Source: Prevotellaceae bacterium
GTDB taxonomy: Bacteria > Bacteroidota > Bacteroidia > Bacteroidales > Bacteroidaceae
DNA: 53,746 nucleotides
Direction of reading: 5' to 3'
NCBI GenBank assembly: GCA_019420585.1
Contig: JAHZGX010000005.1
Location: 1 to 53,746, forward strand
The notes beneath the pieces were generated by a model. It had not been told where the DNA came from and searched no databases. It saw nothing but the letters and a program-made list of their open reading frames with translations. The translations under genes were made by a program, and so were the position numbers. Below, one piece after another: positions 33,656 through 40,275 of this stretch (its first letter is position 1; each line of letters begins with the position of its first letter).

Positions 33656-34189
33656 ATGAAGAGGGTGCGCTGTCCCAAGTGTGACAATTACATCGTGTTC
33701 GATGAGACCCGTTATCAGCCAGGCCAGCAACTGGTGTTCGTGTGTCCTGAATGCAACAAGCAGTTTGGCATACGTATGGGTACTGCCCAGGTGAAGACAA
33801 CCCGCAAGGAAGCCGATGCCGCTCCCGAGGAGCCGTCAGGAGCGCTGGGCAGCATCGTCGTGGTGGAGAATGTGTTCCATTACAGGCAGGTGATTCCCTT
33901 GGAAATGGGGGACAACGTGCTGGGTCGCTACGTGCGCGGAACCAACATCAACAAGCCTATAGAGACCGTAGACCCCAGTGTTGACACCAAACATTGCATC
34001 ATACGCGTACAGCGCAACAAGCGTGGTGAACTGCAGTATATACTTCGTGATGCGCCCAGCAACACGGGCACATTTTACATGAACGGGATTCTCCGTGACC
34101 AGGACCGTATACGCCTGTCCGACTCAGACATCATTACCATAGGAGCCACCACACTTATCTTCCGCACCGCAGGGGAAGAACAGGAGTAG
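33656..34189 (+). CDS. zinc-ribbon and FHA domain protein
   Basis: 177 residues. The N-terminal zinc ribbon has CPKC (6-9) and CPEC (30-33). After a charged linker, an FHA domain (about 78-170) shows NVLGRYVRGTNINKP, DTKHCIIRVQ and the last strands RIRLSDSDIITIGATTLIF. FHA domains bind phosphothreonine peptides, so a Ser/Thr kinase is expected elsewhere in the genome. It lies 28 bases after the HU-SPOR gene, probably the same operon. Confidence 0.9.
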   Translation: MKRVRCPKCDNYIVFDETRYQPGQQLVFVCPECNKQFGIRMGTAQVKTTRKEADAAPEEPSGALGSIVVVENVFHYRQVIPLEMGDNVLGRYVRGTNINKPIETVDPSVDTKHCIIRVQRNKRGELQYILRDAPSNTGTFYMNGILRDQDRIRLSDSDIITIGATTLIFRTAGEEQE

Positions 34190-34294
34190 GAAAGGCTTGG
34201 AACAGGGGCAGAATGCCGTATTGCATCCCGTTTTTATCCCTATTCTCCACTGATGTCTCAATATTGGCATATTTGCATGCTTTGTACGATTATC

Positions 34295-34314
34295 AACCGT
34301 ACACGCGTACGGTT
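34295..34314. repeat. 8-bp perfect inverted repeat upstream of glycerate kinase
   Basis: AACCGTAC-ACGC-GTACGGTT, 103 bases before the glycerate kinase ATG, in an otherwise gene-free 228-bp stretch. The size and symmetry fit a dimeric repressor site; no -33/-7 pair could be fixed with confidence around it. Confidence 0.6.
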
Positions 34315-34417
34315 AATTCGTCTGTTCATTCAGCAAAGAAGACATACACCCCAACGACGAGGTATGATGCCCAGTATGCAGATGTGAATATGCTGTCAAC
34401 TATCAAATAAGGTATTC

Positions 34418-35479
34418 ATGAAGTTCATTGTCGCATTTGACTCTTTCAAGGGCTGCATCTCGGCAGGAGAGGCATGCGATGCCGCAGCAGAGGGCATACA
34501 TGCGGTATTCCCGGATGCCGTTGTGGTGAAACTGCCGTTGAGCGACGGCGGAGAGGGATTGGTTGAGTGTGTCAGGCGGATGTTTCCTGTGGTTGATGTC
34601 GACTTGACGGTGCATGGGCCGCTCATGGATGTGGTTCGCTGTTCGTATGCCATGTCCCCGGATGGGAAGACGGCTTACATGGAAATGGCAGCCGCCGGTG
34701 GGCTGACTCTTATACCGGAGGACAGGCGCAATCCGTTGGATGCAACCACGTACGGCGTGGGTGAGATGATGGCAGATGCCTTGGGCAGAGGGTGCGGGCA
34801 GATTGTGGTGGGACTTGGAGGCAGTGCAACGTGTGATGCCGGCGAGGGCATGCTGAAGGCTCTCCGTGACAATGATTGCCTGGACACGCCATGCAAGTTC
34901 GTGGTGGCCTGTGATGTGACCAACCCTCTGTATGGCGTAAATGGTGCCGCATGCGTATTTGCACCGCAGAAGGGAGCAACACCTGGGCAGGTGGTCATTC
35001 TCGACAACAGATTAAGGGATTTTGCCAACAGGGCAGAAGAGGCAGGCATTGCCTCTCCTGACATGGCCAATCATCCGGGAGCAGGGGCGGCCGGTGGGCT
35101 GGGTTATGCGTTTCTTGCTTATCTCAAGGCAGAACTCCGTTCCGGGATAGACGTTATACTGGACATTGCCCGATTTGACAAGGTGATTCATGATGCAGAC
35201 GTAGTCATCACGGGAGAGGGGAAGTCTGATGCGCAGACCATGATGGGCAAGGTGCCATGTGGCGTGCAGAAGCGTTGCATGAAGGCTGCCGTTCCGGTTT
35301 GGCTGCTGTCAGGAGCCATAGAGGATGCCGGCTGCATATTGTCAAGCCACTTTGACCGTGTGCATTGCATCAATGACGGAGATTCGCGGTCTCTCATACG
35401 ACTGCTTCAACCAGAAGTTGCAAGGGAGAACATCAGCAGGACAGTAAGAAGGATAATGGAATCGGGAAAGTCAAGATGA
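34418..35479 (+). CDS. glycerate kinase (GlxK/GarK family)
   Basis: 353 residues. It phosphorylates D-glycerate with ATP, feeding glycolysis. Motifs: FDSFKGCISAGEA at the start, KLPLSDGGEGL, GLGGSATCDAGEGML, GAGAAGGLGYAFLAYL, and GEGKSDAQTMMGKVP. The family usually reads GGSATND where this has GGSATCD. It is slightly shorter than E. coli GarK. The stop overlaps the next gene (ATGA). Whether the product is 2- or 3-phosphoglycerate is not readable. Confidence 0.95.
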   Translation: MKFIVAFDSFKGCISAGEACDAAAEGIHAVFPDAVVVKLPLSDGGEGLVECVRRMFPVVDVDLTVHGPLMDVVRCSYAMSPDGKTAYMEMAAAGGLTLIPEDRRNPLDATTYGVGEMMADALGRGCGQIVVGLGGSATCDAGEGMLKALRDNDCLDTPCKFVVACDVTNPLYGVNGAACVFAPQKGATPGQVVILDNRLRDFANRAEEAGIASPDMANHPGAGAAGGLGYAFLAYLKAELRSGIDVILDIARFDKVIHDADVVITGEGKSDAQTMMGKVPCGVQKRCMKAAVPVWLLSGAIEDAGCILSSHFDRVHCINDGDSRSLIRLLQPEVARENISRTVRRIMESGKSR

Positions 35480-35757
35480 GTGGATGGAGTAATATTGTTG
35501 CAGGTTATTTTCTTGTCATCAATGCCGTTTCCTTTTTCCTGTACGGCATTGACAAGTACAAGGCTAGAAGAAGGAAATGGCGCATATCGGAGGCTACGCT
35601 GCTGACGGTTGCTGTCATCGGCGGCAGCATTGGGGCATGGATGGGCATGAAGGTATGGCATCACAAGACCATGCACAAGAAGTTCTTTGTCGGGCTGCCC
35701 CTTATATTCGTCCTTCAGGTGGCTCTTGCGCTGTACCTTTATCTCGTTGGAGCATGA
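35476..35757 (+). CDS. DUF1294 small membrane protein
   Basis: 93 residues, with three hydrophobic helices and the DUF1294 core FFLYGIDKYKARRRKWRISE, GGSIGAWMGMKVWHHKT and KKFFVGLPLIFVLQ. The family is widespread and uncharacterised. It overlaps the glycerate kinase stop by 4 bases, so it is cotranslated with it. Confidence 0.92.
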   Translation: MSGWSNIVAGYFLVINAVSFFLYGIDKYKARRRKWRISEATLLTVAVIGGSIGAWMGMKVWHHKTMHKKFFVGLPLIFVLQVALALYLYLVGA

Positions 35758-35800
35758 CAGGCAAAATAAATGATGGAATTATAAAGCGGGTTTCAGTACA

Positions 35801-36457
35801 ATGAACAAGAAAGAGCGTGAGAGGATGGCGGCCGGTGTAAGGCGTGGCGTGAGCCGTAGATACGGCTTTCGGCAATGCTCTTACTTTAACTACAAGGTTG
35901 AGGGAGGGTTTTATTTCTGCCTGTTTTTCCTGGGCAAGCATAGCCATCTTTCCGTCAAGCCCATGTATGCCGATGACTTGCTGTGGGATATCTTGATGGG
36001 GTCGGATGAAGACAAGGGGCCGCTGAGCCTGAGAGGCAATGGGGCGTTCTTCCTGTGGGGACAGGATTTGGTTCCGTATGACATTGCAGAAACGGGCAGT
36101 GAGGAGGAACTCGCAGAGACATTTGAACGGGTGTTTCAGGACGCTTCCGAAAACATCTCAAGGTTCTTGGCGGATAATCCCAATGCCGACCTGTTCATCC
36201 CCGATGAGTCAAAGATAGGGTTCGATCCCGACAGGCTCTTTTATCTAATGGCCCTTATCCATAACGGAAGGGAGAAAGAGGCGCTTGCGATAATAAAGGA
36301 AGCGCGGAGGAAGAAGCACCGTTGCTCATTCGTCAGCATAGGCCGGGGGGACAGCTACACCCTTATTTGCCAATGGTGCAAGAGGGAACGCTCGCTGTGG
36401 AAGAGGATTGTCTCGGCATTCAGAAAGCGATTCGGGAATCTCGTGAAACAGGCTTGA
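35801..36457 (+). CDS. uncharacterised soluble protein
   Basis: 218 residues. Not confidently assigned. It opens KKERERMAAGVRRGVSRRYGFR, has a beta-rich part (SYFNYKVEGGFYFCLFFLGKHSHLSVKPMYADDLLWDI) and an acidic helical second half with SEEELAETFERVFQDASEN and EKEALAIIKEARRKK. No signal peptide or membrane helix. The shape recalls DUF4304-like proteins, some of which are immunity-type genes, but no toxin is adjacent. It is the last plus-strand gene before a strong convergent hairpin. Confidence 0.7.
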   Translation: MNKKERERMAAGVRRGVSRRYGFRQCSYFNYKVEGGFYFCLFFLGKHSHLSVKPMYADDLLWDILMGSDEDKGPLSLRGNGAFFLWGQDLVPYDIAETGSEEELAETFERVFQDASENISRFLADNPNADLFIPDESKIGFDPDRLFYLMALIHNGREKEALAIIKEARRKKHRCSFVSIGRGDSYTLICQWCKRERSLWKRIVSAFRKRFGNLVKQA

Positions 36458-36528
36458 GGTTCCTTTCCTGTGGAAAGCCATTTGCCTGCCATGCCATTGC
36501 TTGGCCTAAGGATGGAATCCTGCAAAAA

Positions 36529-36571
36529 GGAGAGAGGGTGCATCAGAAAAGACCAGATGCACCCTCTCTCC
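36529..36571. terminator. strong convergent terminator hairpin
   Basis: Perfect 15-bp arms GGAGAGAGGGTGCAT (36529-36543) and ATGCACCCTCTCTCC (36557-36571) with a 13-base loop. On the minus strand the hairpin is followed by CTTTTTGC, so it ends the PepSY-like gene; it also lies after the plus-strand gene at 36457. Confidence 0.88.
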
Positions 36572-36588
36572 GTCAATCTGCGTGCTTC

Positions 36589-37422
36589 TCACTGCACGAG
36601 TGTCCCATCTTGCGTGAAGCGGACTTTGGTTTCCTGCCCGCCGCGCTCCAGCTCGAACTCGTAGAAGAGGCCTTGGGGGGTCTCTATGACGTGGATGTCG
36701 TCGATGCGGAAGGAGGCGTAGTCAGAGGCGCGGAGGGCGGCCATGACGGCCTCGGGCACTTGGGCCTGGCGGATTTCCCATTCGGTCAGAATCCACTGGT
36801 TGGCGGTGTCGAGCAGCACTTCCTTGTGGATGCCTCCGTGCAGGATGTCCACCTCGGTGCCTGTGTGTTCCGTCTCGACTTCCAGGATGACGGCTCCGGG
36901 ATAGAGCGTCTGGATGAGGAGGCGGACGGCATCGGGCGTGACGGCGGGGCGGTGCTCGTTGTCGTGGTCGTTGTCAAGGATTTCTTTGACGAGGATGCCG
37001 TCGGCGGTGTAGTGCAGTTCCACTTCCTGCCCGCCCTTCTCCACTTCGATGACGTAGACGGTGGGGGCGTCGGGGCGCTCCAGCATGTCCACGTCGTCCA
37101 CTTTCCAGGCGGCGTACTGTCCGGCCTTGAAGGCGTCCTTCACGGCTTGGGGCAGGGCATTGTAGGAGATGTCGGTCTCGGTCAGCAGCCAGTTGCCTTG
37201 TGCGTCGAACCAGGCTTCCAGTTCCTGGCTGCCGATGTGGAACTCGGCCTTCTTGTAGCCGTACTTGCTCTCCCACTCGGTGCGCTTGGCGTTGGGGTAC
37301 TTGGCGCTGAAGGCCTGGAGGACCGCGCTCTCGGGCAGGTATCTGTCATCGTCGTTGTCGCAGGAGGTGAACACGAAAGTTGCACACAGGAGGGCAGTTC
37401 CAATCATTGCTTTTGTTTTCAT
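36589..37422 (-). CDS. PepSY-like lipoprotein with a duplicated domain
   Basis: 277 residues from ATG 37422. The lipobox is FVFTSC (Cys19 or 20), followed by acidic DNDDDR, a pattern seen in surface-exposed Bacteroidetes lipoproteins. Two copies of a PepSY-like unit follow (about 30-155 and 165-277): FSAKYPNAKRTEWESKYG..EAWFDAQGNWLLTETDI and LYPGAVILEVETEHTG..EVLLDTANQWILTEWEI, each ending in VELHYTADGILV or KVRFTQDGTLV. The frame stays open far upstream through a minisatellite, but that part is not protein-like and a promoter box lies at 37480. The function of these domains is unknown; they are often envelope proteins. Confidence 0.88.
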   Translation of the reverse strand: MKTKAMIGTALLCATFVFTSCDNDDDRYLPESAVLQAFSAKYPNAKRTEWESKYGYKKAEFHIGSQELEAWFDAQGNWLLTETDISYNALPQAVKDAFKAGQYAAWKVDDVDMLERPDAPTVYVIEVEKGGQEVELHYTADGILVKEILDNDHDNEHRPAVTPDAVRLLIQTLYPGAVILEVETEHTGTEVDILHGGIHKEVLLDTANQWILTEWEIRQAQVPEAVMAALRASDYASFRIDDIHVIETPQGLFYEFELERGGQETKVRFTQDGTLVQ

Positions 37423-37472
37423 ACGTTTGGTTTTTTGAGTGATGTTGATACTTCTTTTGGTTCTCGATGCGG

Positions 37473-37480
37473 CAAAGGTA
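37473..37480 (-). promoter_or_regulatory. -7 promoter box of the PepSY-like lipoprotein gene
   Basis: TACCTTTG on the minus strand, 51 bases before the ATG at 37422, exact consensus. It lies about 50 bases downstream, in the direction of transcription, of the 9-bp minisatellite. Confidence 0.65.
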
Positions 37481-37529
37481 GGGAAGGATTTGGGAAAGAT
37501 TTGGGAATTTCGCGCCTTTTTATGAATCC

Positions 37530-37583
37530 GACTTGTCCGACTCGTCTGACTTGTCTGACTCGTCCGACCAGTCCGACAGGTCC
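37530..37583. repeat. 9-bp minisatellite, six units
   Basis: Six head-to-tail units GACTTGTCC, GACTCGTCT, GACTTGTCT, GACTCGTCC, GACCAGTCC, GACAGGTCC (37530-37583). Since 9 is a multiple of 3, any frame through it is maintained and would encode Ser-Asp-Lys/Glu repeats on the minus strand; I see no gene that uses it. Confidence 0.9.
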
Positions 37584-37589
37584 AGAATG

Positions 37590-37856
37590 CCAGCCCGCCG
37601 CGGCCGTATCCTCTCGGCAATGGCCTCCCGCCAGCCCGCCGCGGCCGTATCCTCTCGGCGATGGTCTCCCGCCAATTCGCTGTGACCGTATCCTTGCGGC
37701 AATGGCCTCCCTCCAGCCCGCCGCGGCCGTATCCTCTCGGCGATGGCCTCCCGCCAATCCGCTGTGACCGTATCCTTGCGGCAATGGCCTCCCACCAATC
37801 CGCTGTGACCGTATCCTCTCGGCAATGGTCTTCCTCCAACCCGCCGCGACCGTTGC
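37590..37856. repeat. 41-bp minisatellite, six full units plus a partial one
   Basis: Units start at 37590, 37631, 37672, 37713, 37754 and 37795; a partial unit starts at 37836. Two head types (CCAGCCCGCCGCGGCC and CCAATCCGCTGTGACC) and two tail types (TCTCGGC.ATGG and TTGCGGCAATGG) are combined as A-a, A-a, B-b, A-a, B-b, B-a. There are no spacers, so it is not a CRISPR array. It fills the space between the divergent PepSY-like and DUF6261 genes. Confidence 0.95.
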
Positions 37857-37993
37857 CCGGAGGATATTGCAACATTTCTCCTCGAAAAACGGACGGTAAT
37901 CGGGGAAAAAACGCTATCTTTACGCTGTCAACAGACCGATTTTGCGACAAACCGATTTGCTAACAAAATGTTATAACCAAATTTCTCACCATT

Positions 37994-38839
37994 ATGAAAG
38001 AGATAAGCAACATCAATCTCACGCACATGGCCAACGGTGCACATTACACCTACGTCAGCGACTTCCTGGCACGGGCAGAGGCCGACCAGGCTGTGAAAAA
38101 CAAGGCAGCGGCCTATCTGGCACCCTTCAAGGCCGCAGTGGAGCAGGAGGACGCCAACCTGAAACTTTCCCGCAAGGACATGCTCTCCGATGAAATCGCG
38201 AAGGCGGATGCCGAGCGCGACTCCCTCTACATCGGCTACAAGAACGCCGTGCAGGGGTTCCTCAAGGTCTCCGTGGAATCCATGGCCCAGGCCGCCCGCG
38301 TGCTCAGCCAGCACGTCAAGGACTACGCCATCGACACCAAGGCGCAGCTCGACCGGGAGACCGGCATGCTCACCAATCTCATCGCCGACCTTGAGGGCAA
38401 GTACAAGCCGCAGGTGGAGGCCCTTTCCCTCACGGCCTACGTGACCAACCTGAAGGCCGCCAATCAGCGCGTGGCCACCCTCATGGGCACACGCGACGAC
38501 AACAGCGCGGGCACCGTGGTGGGCGCGCTCAGGGCATCCCGCCGTGCCACCGACGAGGCTTACCGCCTGCTCGTCAGGATGGTCAACTCCCTGGCCATGG
38601 TCTTCGGCGATGCCGACTACGCCGACTTCATCGACCGCACGAATGCCCGAATCGTCCGCTACAAGCGTGAGGTGCTCGGCCAAAAGGCCACTCCCGACGG
38701 GACGGAAGGCACCGGCGGCCAGGCTCCTGACTCCGGCGAAGGCGGAAACACCGGTGGCAACCAGGGTGGATCCGGCGAGACCGGCGGTGACCAGGGCGGA
38801 AGCACCGGCGGCGACATCGGCGGCGACGACCTCGCGTGA
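37994..38839 (+). CDS. DUF6261 family protein with Gly-rich tail
   Basis: 281 residues. A long helical protein opening MKEISNINLTHMANGAHY, with LKLSRKDMLSDEIAKADAERD and YKNAVQGFLKVSVESM; to my knowledge the DUF6261 family is confined to Bacteroidetes. The last 45 residues are Gly/Asp/Glu/Ser-rich (GGNTGGNQGGSGETGGDQGG). No signal peptide, so it is cytoplasmic. Codon use is visibly more GC-rich than in the genes from 31570 to 36457. A 7-of-8 match to the -7 box (TATCTTTA, 37915-37922) lies 71 bases upstream, just past the 41-bp repeats. Some of these genes occur in many copies per genome in my recollection; the role is unknown. Confidence 0.82.
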   Translation: MKEISNINLTHMANGAHYTYVSDFLARAEADQAVKNKAAAYLAPFKAAVEQEDANLKLSRKDMLSDEIAKADAERDSLYIGYKNAVQGFLKVSVESMAQAARVLSQHVKDYAIDTKAQLDRETGMLTNLIADLEGKYKPQVEALSLTAYVTNLKAANQRVATLMGTRDDNSAGTVVGALRASRRATDEAYRLLVRMVNSLAMVFGDADYADFIDRTNARIVRYKREVLGQKATPDGTEGTGGQAPDSGEGGNTGGNQGGSGETGGDQGGSTGGDIGGDDLA

Positions 38840-38904
38840 GGCATCCCCGCTCCCCTCGCCCCGCCTCTCCCCGTAGGGCAAGGTATGGGCAGGCAAATAG
38901 GGAA

Positions 38905-38942
38905 TCCCCCTCCCACCGGCAGAAATGCGCGGGGGAGGGGGA
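38905..38942 (+). terminator. GC-rich hairpin after the DUF6261 gene
   Basis: Perfect 10-bp arms TCCCCCTCCC (38905-38914) and GGGAGGGGGA (38933-38942), no clear T tract. It separates the DUF6261 gene from the secreted-protein genes and suggests they are separate units or that read-through is partial. Confidence 0.6.
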
Positions 38943-38991
38943 CTTCCTAAAACGAGAACCAATCAAACAAAATAAATAATTTCGAACAAAA

Positions 38992-40260
38992 ATGAAAATA
39001 AAAAGGATTTTAGGCACCGTGCTTGCCGCATGGGCATGCACATTCTGTATAAACGCACAACTTGTGATGGATTCTTTGGGCAGAGTAGGCATCGGGACGA
39101 AAGTGCCTCAGTCAAGTTTGCAGGTTGGCAGCGAGGGGCCGTCTGATGCCACGGTGAGCATACGTGGAGATAAGCGATATGGTCTTTACGTGCTAAATCG
39201 AAGTATGGATAAATTAGATTATATTTCCACTATACAAGCAACATGTGTTTCAAATTGTCAAAAAGGAATAGGCATAGCCGGTCGTGCTACGGGATACGGC
39301 TGTGACAGCATCAGTTGTCATGTTGGTGTACACGGATGTGCAAGTGGTGGTAGCGGTAATGCTGTAGGCGTATTGGGATCTGTTGGAGATGATTATTCGC
39401 GTAATTATGCCGGGATTTATGGAACTCTTATGAAAACTTCATCCCCCACATTTAGTTATCCTGGGCGATATGCTGGATATTTTGTGGGGAATGTGTTGGT
39501 TAAGGGGCGAATATATGGCAGCGTATATTCATTAAGCAGTGTGCCTACTCCACTTCAGGCGCATTCCATTACAGACACCGCAAACGGCGAAGAAGCGATA
39601 AGCGACAAGTTGCTTTCGGTGCGGACCATCCAGTTCATGCAAGAGGAAATGGTCGACCAGACCGCTTCTGACGCTGCCTCCGCAGTGGCTAAAAAGGATT
39701 TGAAGAATGCTGACCTGGTGAACTTCGATGATGACACGGAAGAAAACATCAAGACAGAAATGGTGAAGCATTACGGCTTGGATGGCGCGCAACTGAAAGC
39801 CGTGTTTCCCGAATTGGTAGACGAGGACTCGCAGGGAAATTACCGCATCAACTATTCCGAGATGGTTCCCCTGCTGCTTCAGAGCATCCGCGAGTTGTCC
39901 GAAAGAGTCGAGGAACTGGAAGGGAAGAAGAGCGGAGGAGCGCAGAAGTTGAACGCCAAGGCCACCTCCATCGAATCAGAAAGCGAGTCAACGGACATCG
40001 TCCGAATGAGCCAGAACAAGCCCAACCCCTTCAGCGAGAGCAGCGTGATAACGCTCAGCATCCCCGAGGGCACGAAGAGCGCCGCCATCTACGTCTATGA
40101 CCTCAGCGGGAAGCAGGTGAAGAACATCCCCGTGGACAAGCGCGGCGAGACCGACATCACCGTCTATGCCTCCGACCTCTCGGAAGGCATGTTCGTCTAC
40201 TCCCTCGTGACGGACGGAACCGTGGCCGCCACAAGGAGGATGATGGTGGTAAAGAACTGA
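38992..40260 (+). CDS. secreted tail-fibre/S74-like protein with a T9SS sorting domain
   Basis: 422 residues. A signal peptide (ends CINAQ, near 23) is followed by LVMDSLGRVGIGTKVPQSSLQVGS, a beta-strand opening common in fibre-like proteins. A Gly-rich variable middle (about 60-185) repeats GIAG, VGVHG, GVLG, GIYG and YAGYFVGNVLVKGRIYG. Residues 205-305 resemble the intramolecular-chaperone (peptidase S74) end of tail spikes: KLLSVRTIQFMQEE, LKAVFPELVDEDSQGNYRINY and SEMVPLLLQSIRELSERVEEL. The C-terminal 80 residues are a type A T9SS sorting domain (NKPNPFSESSVITLSIP, IYVYDLSGKQVKNI, GMFVYSLVTDG). Its middle is noticeably more AT-rich than its ends. Self-cleavage is not assured. It is followed 15 bases later by the protease gene. 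Confidence 0.82.
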   Translation: MKIKRILGTVLAAWACTFCINAQLVMDSLGRVGIGTKVPQSSLQVGSEGPSDATVSIRGDKRYGLYVLNRSMDKLDYISTIQATCVSNCQKGIGIAGRATGYGCDSISCHVGVHGCASGGSGNAVGVLGSVGDDYSRNYAGIYGTLMKTSSPTFSYPGRYAGYFVGNVLVKGRIYGSVYSLSSVPTPLQAHSITDTANGEEAISDKLLSVRTIQFMQEEMVDQTASDAASAVAKKDLKNADLVNFDDDTEENIKTEMVKHYGLDGAQLKAVFPELVDEDSQGNYRINYSEMVPLLLQSIRELSERVEELEGKKSGGAQKLNAKATSIESESESTDIVRMSQNKPNPFSESSVITLSIPEGTKSAAIYVYDLSGKQVKNIPVDKRGETDITVYASDLSEGMFVYSLVTDGTVAATRRMMVVKN

Positions 40261-40275
40261 TGGAACCTTAAAATC

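Noticed and set aside
36322..37767. 481-codon plus-strand reading frame opposite the PepSY-like gene and repeats
   Set aside because: It is the complement of a real lipoprotein gene and then runs through the 41-bp repeats; its Val/Gly/Leu pattern is a shadow.
37590..37856. CRISPR array
   Set aside because: Units are directly adjacent without unique spacers and no cas gene is present.
37423..37950. N-terminal extension of the PepSY-like protein through the minisatellites
   Set aside because: The Arg/Gly/Pro repeat is open in all three frames, a promoter box lies between it and the real start, and the signal peptide begins at 37422.
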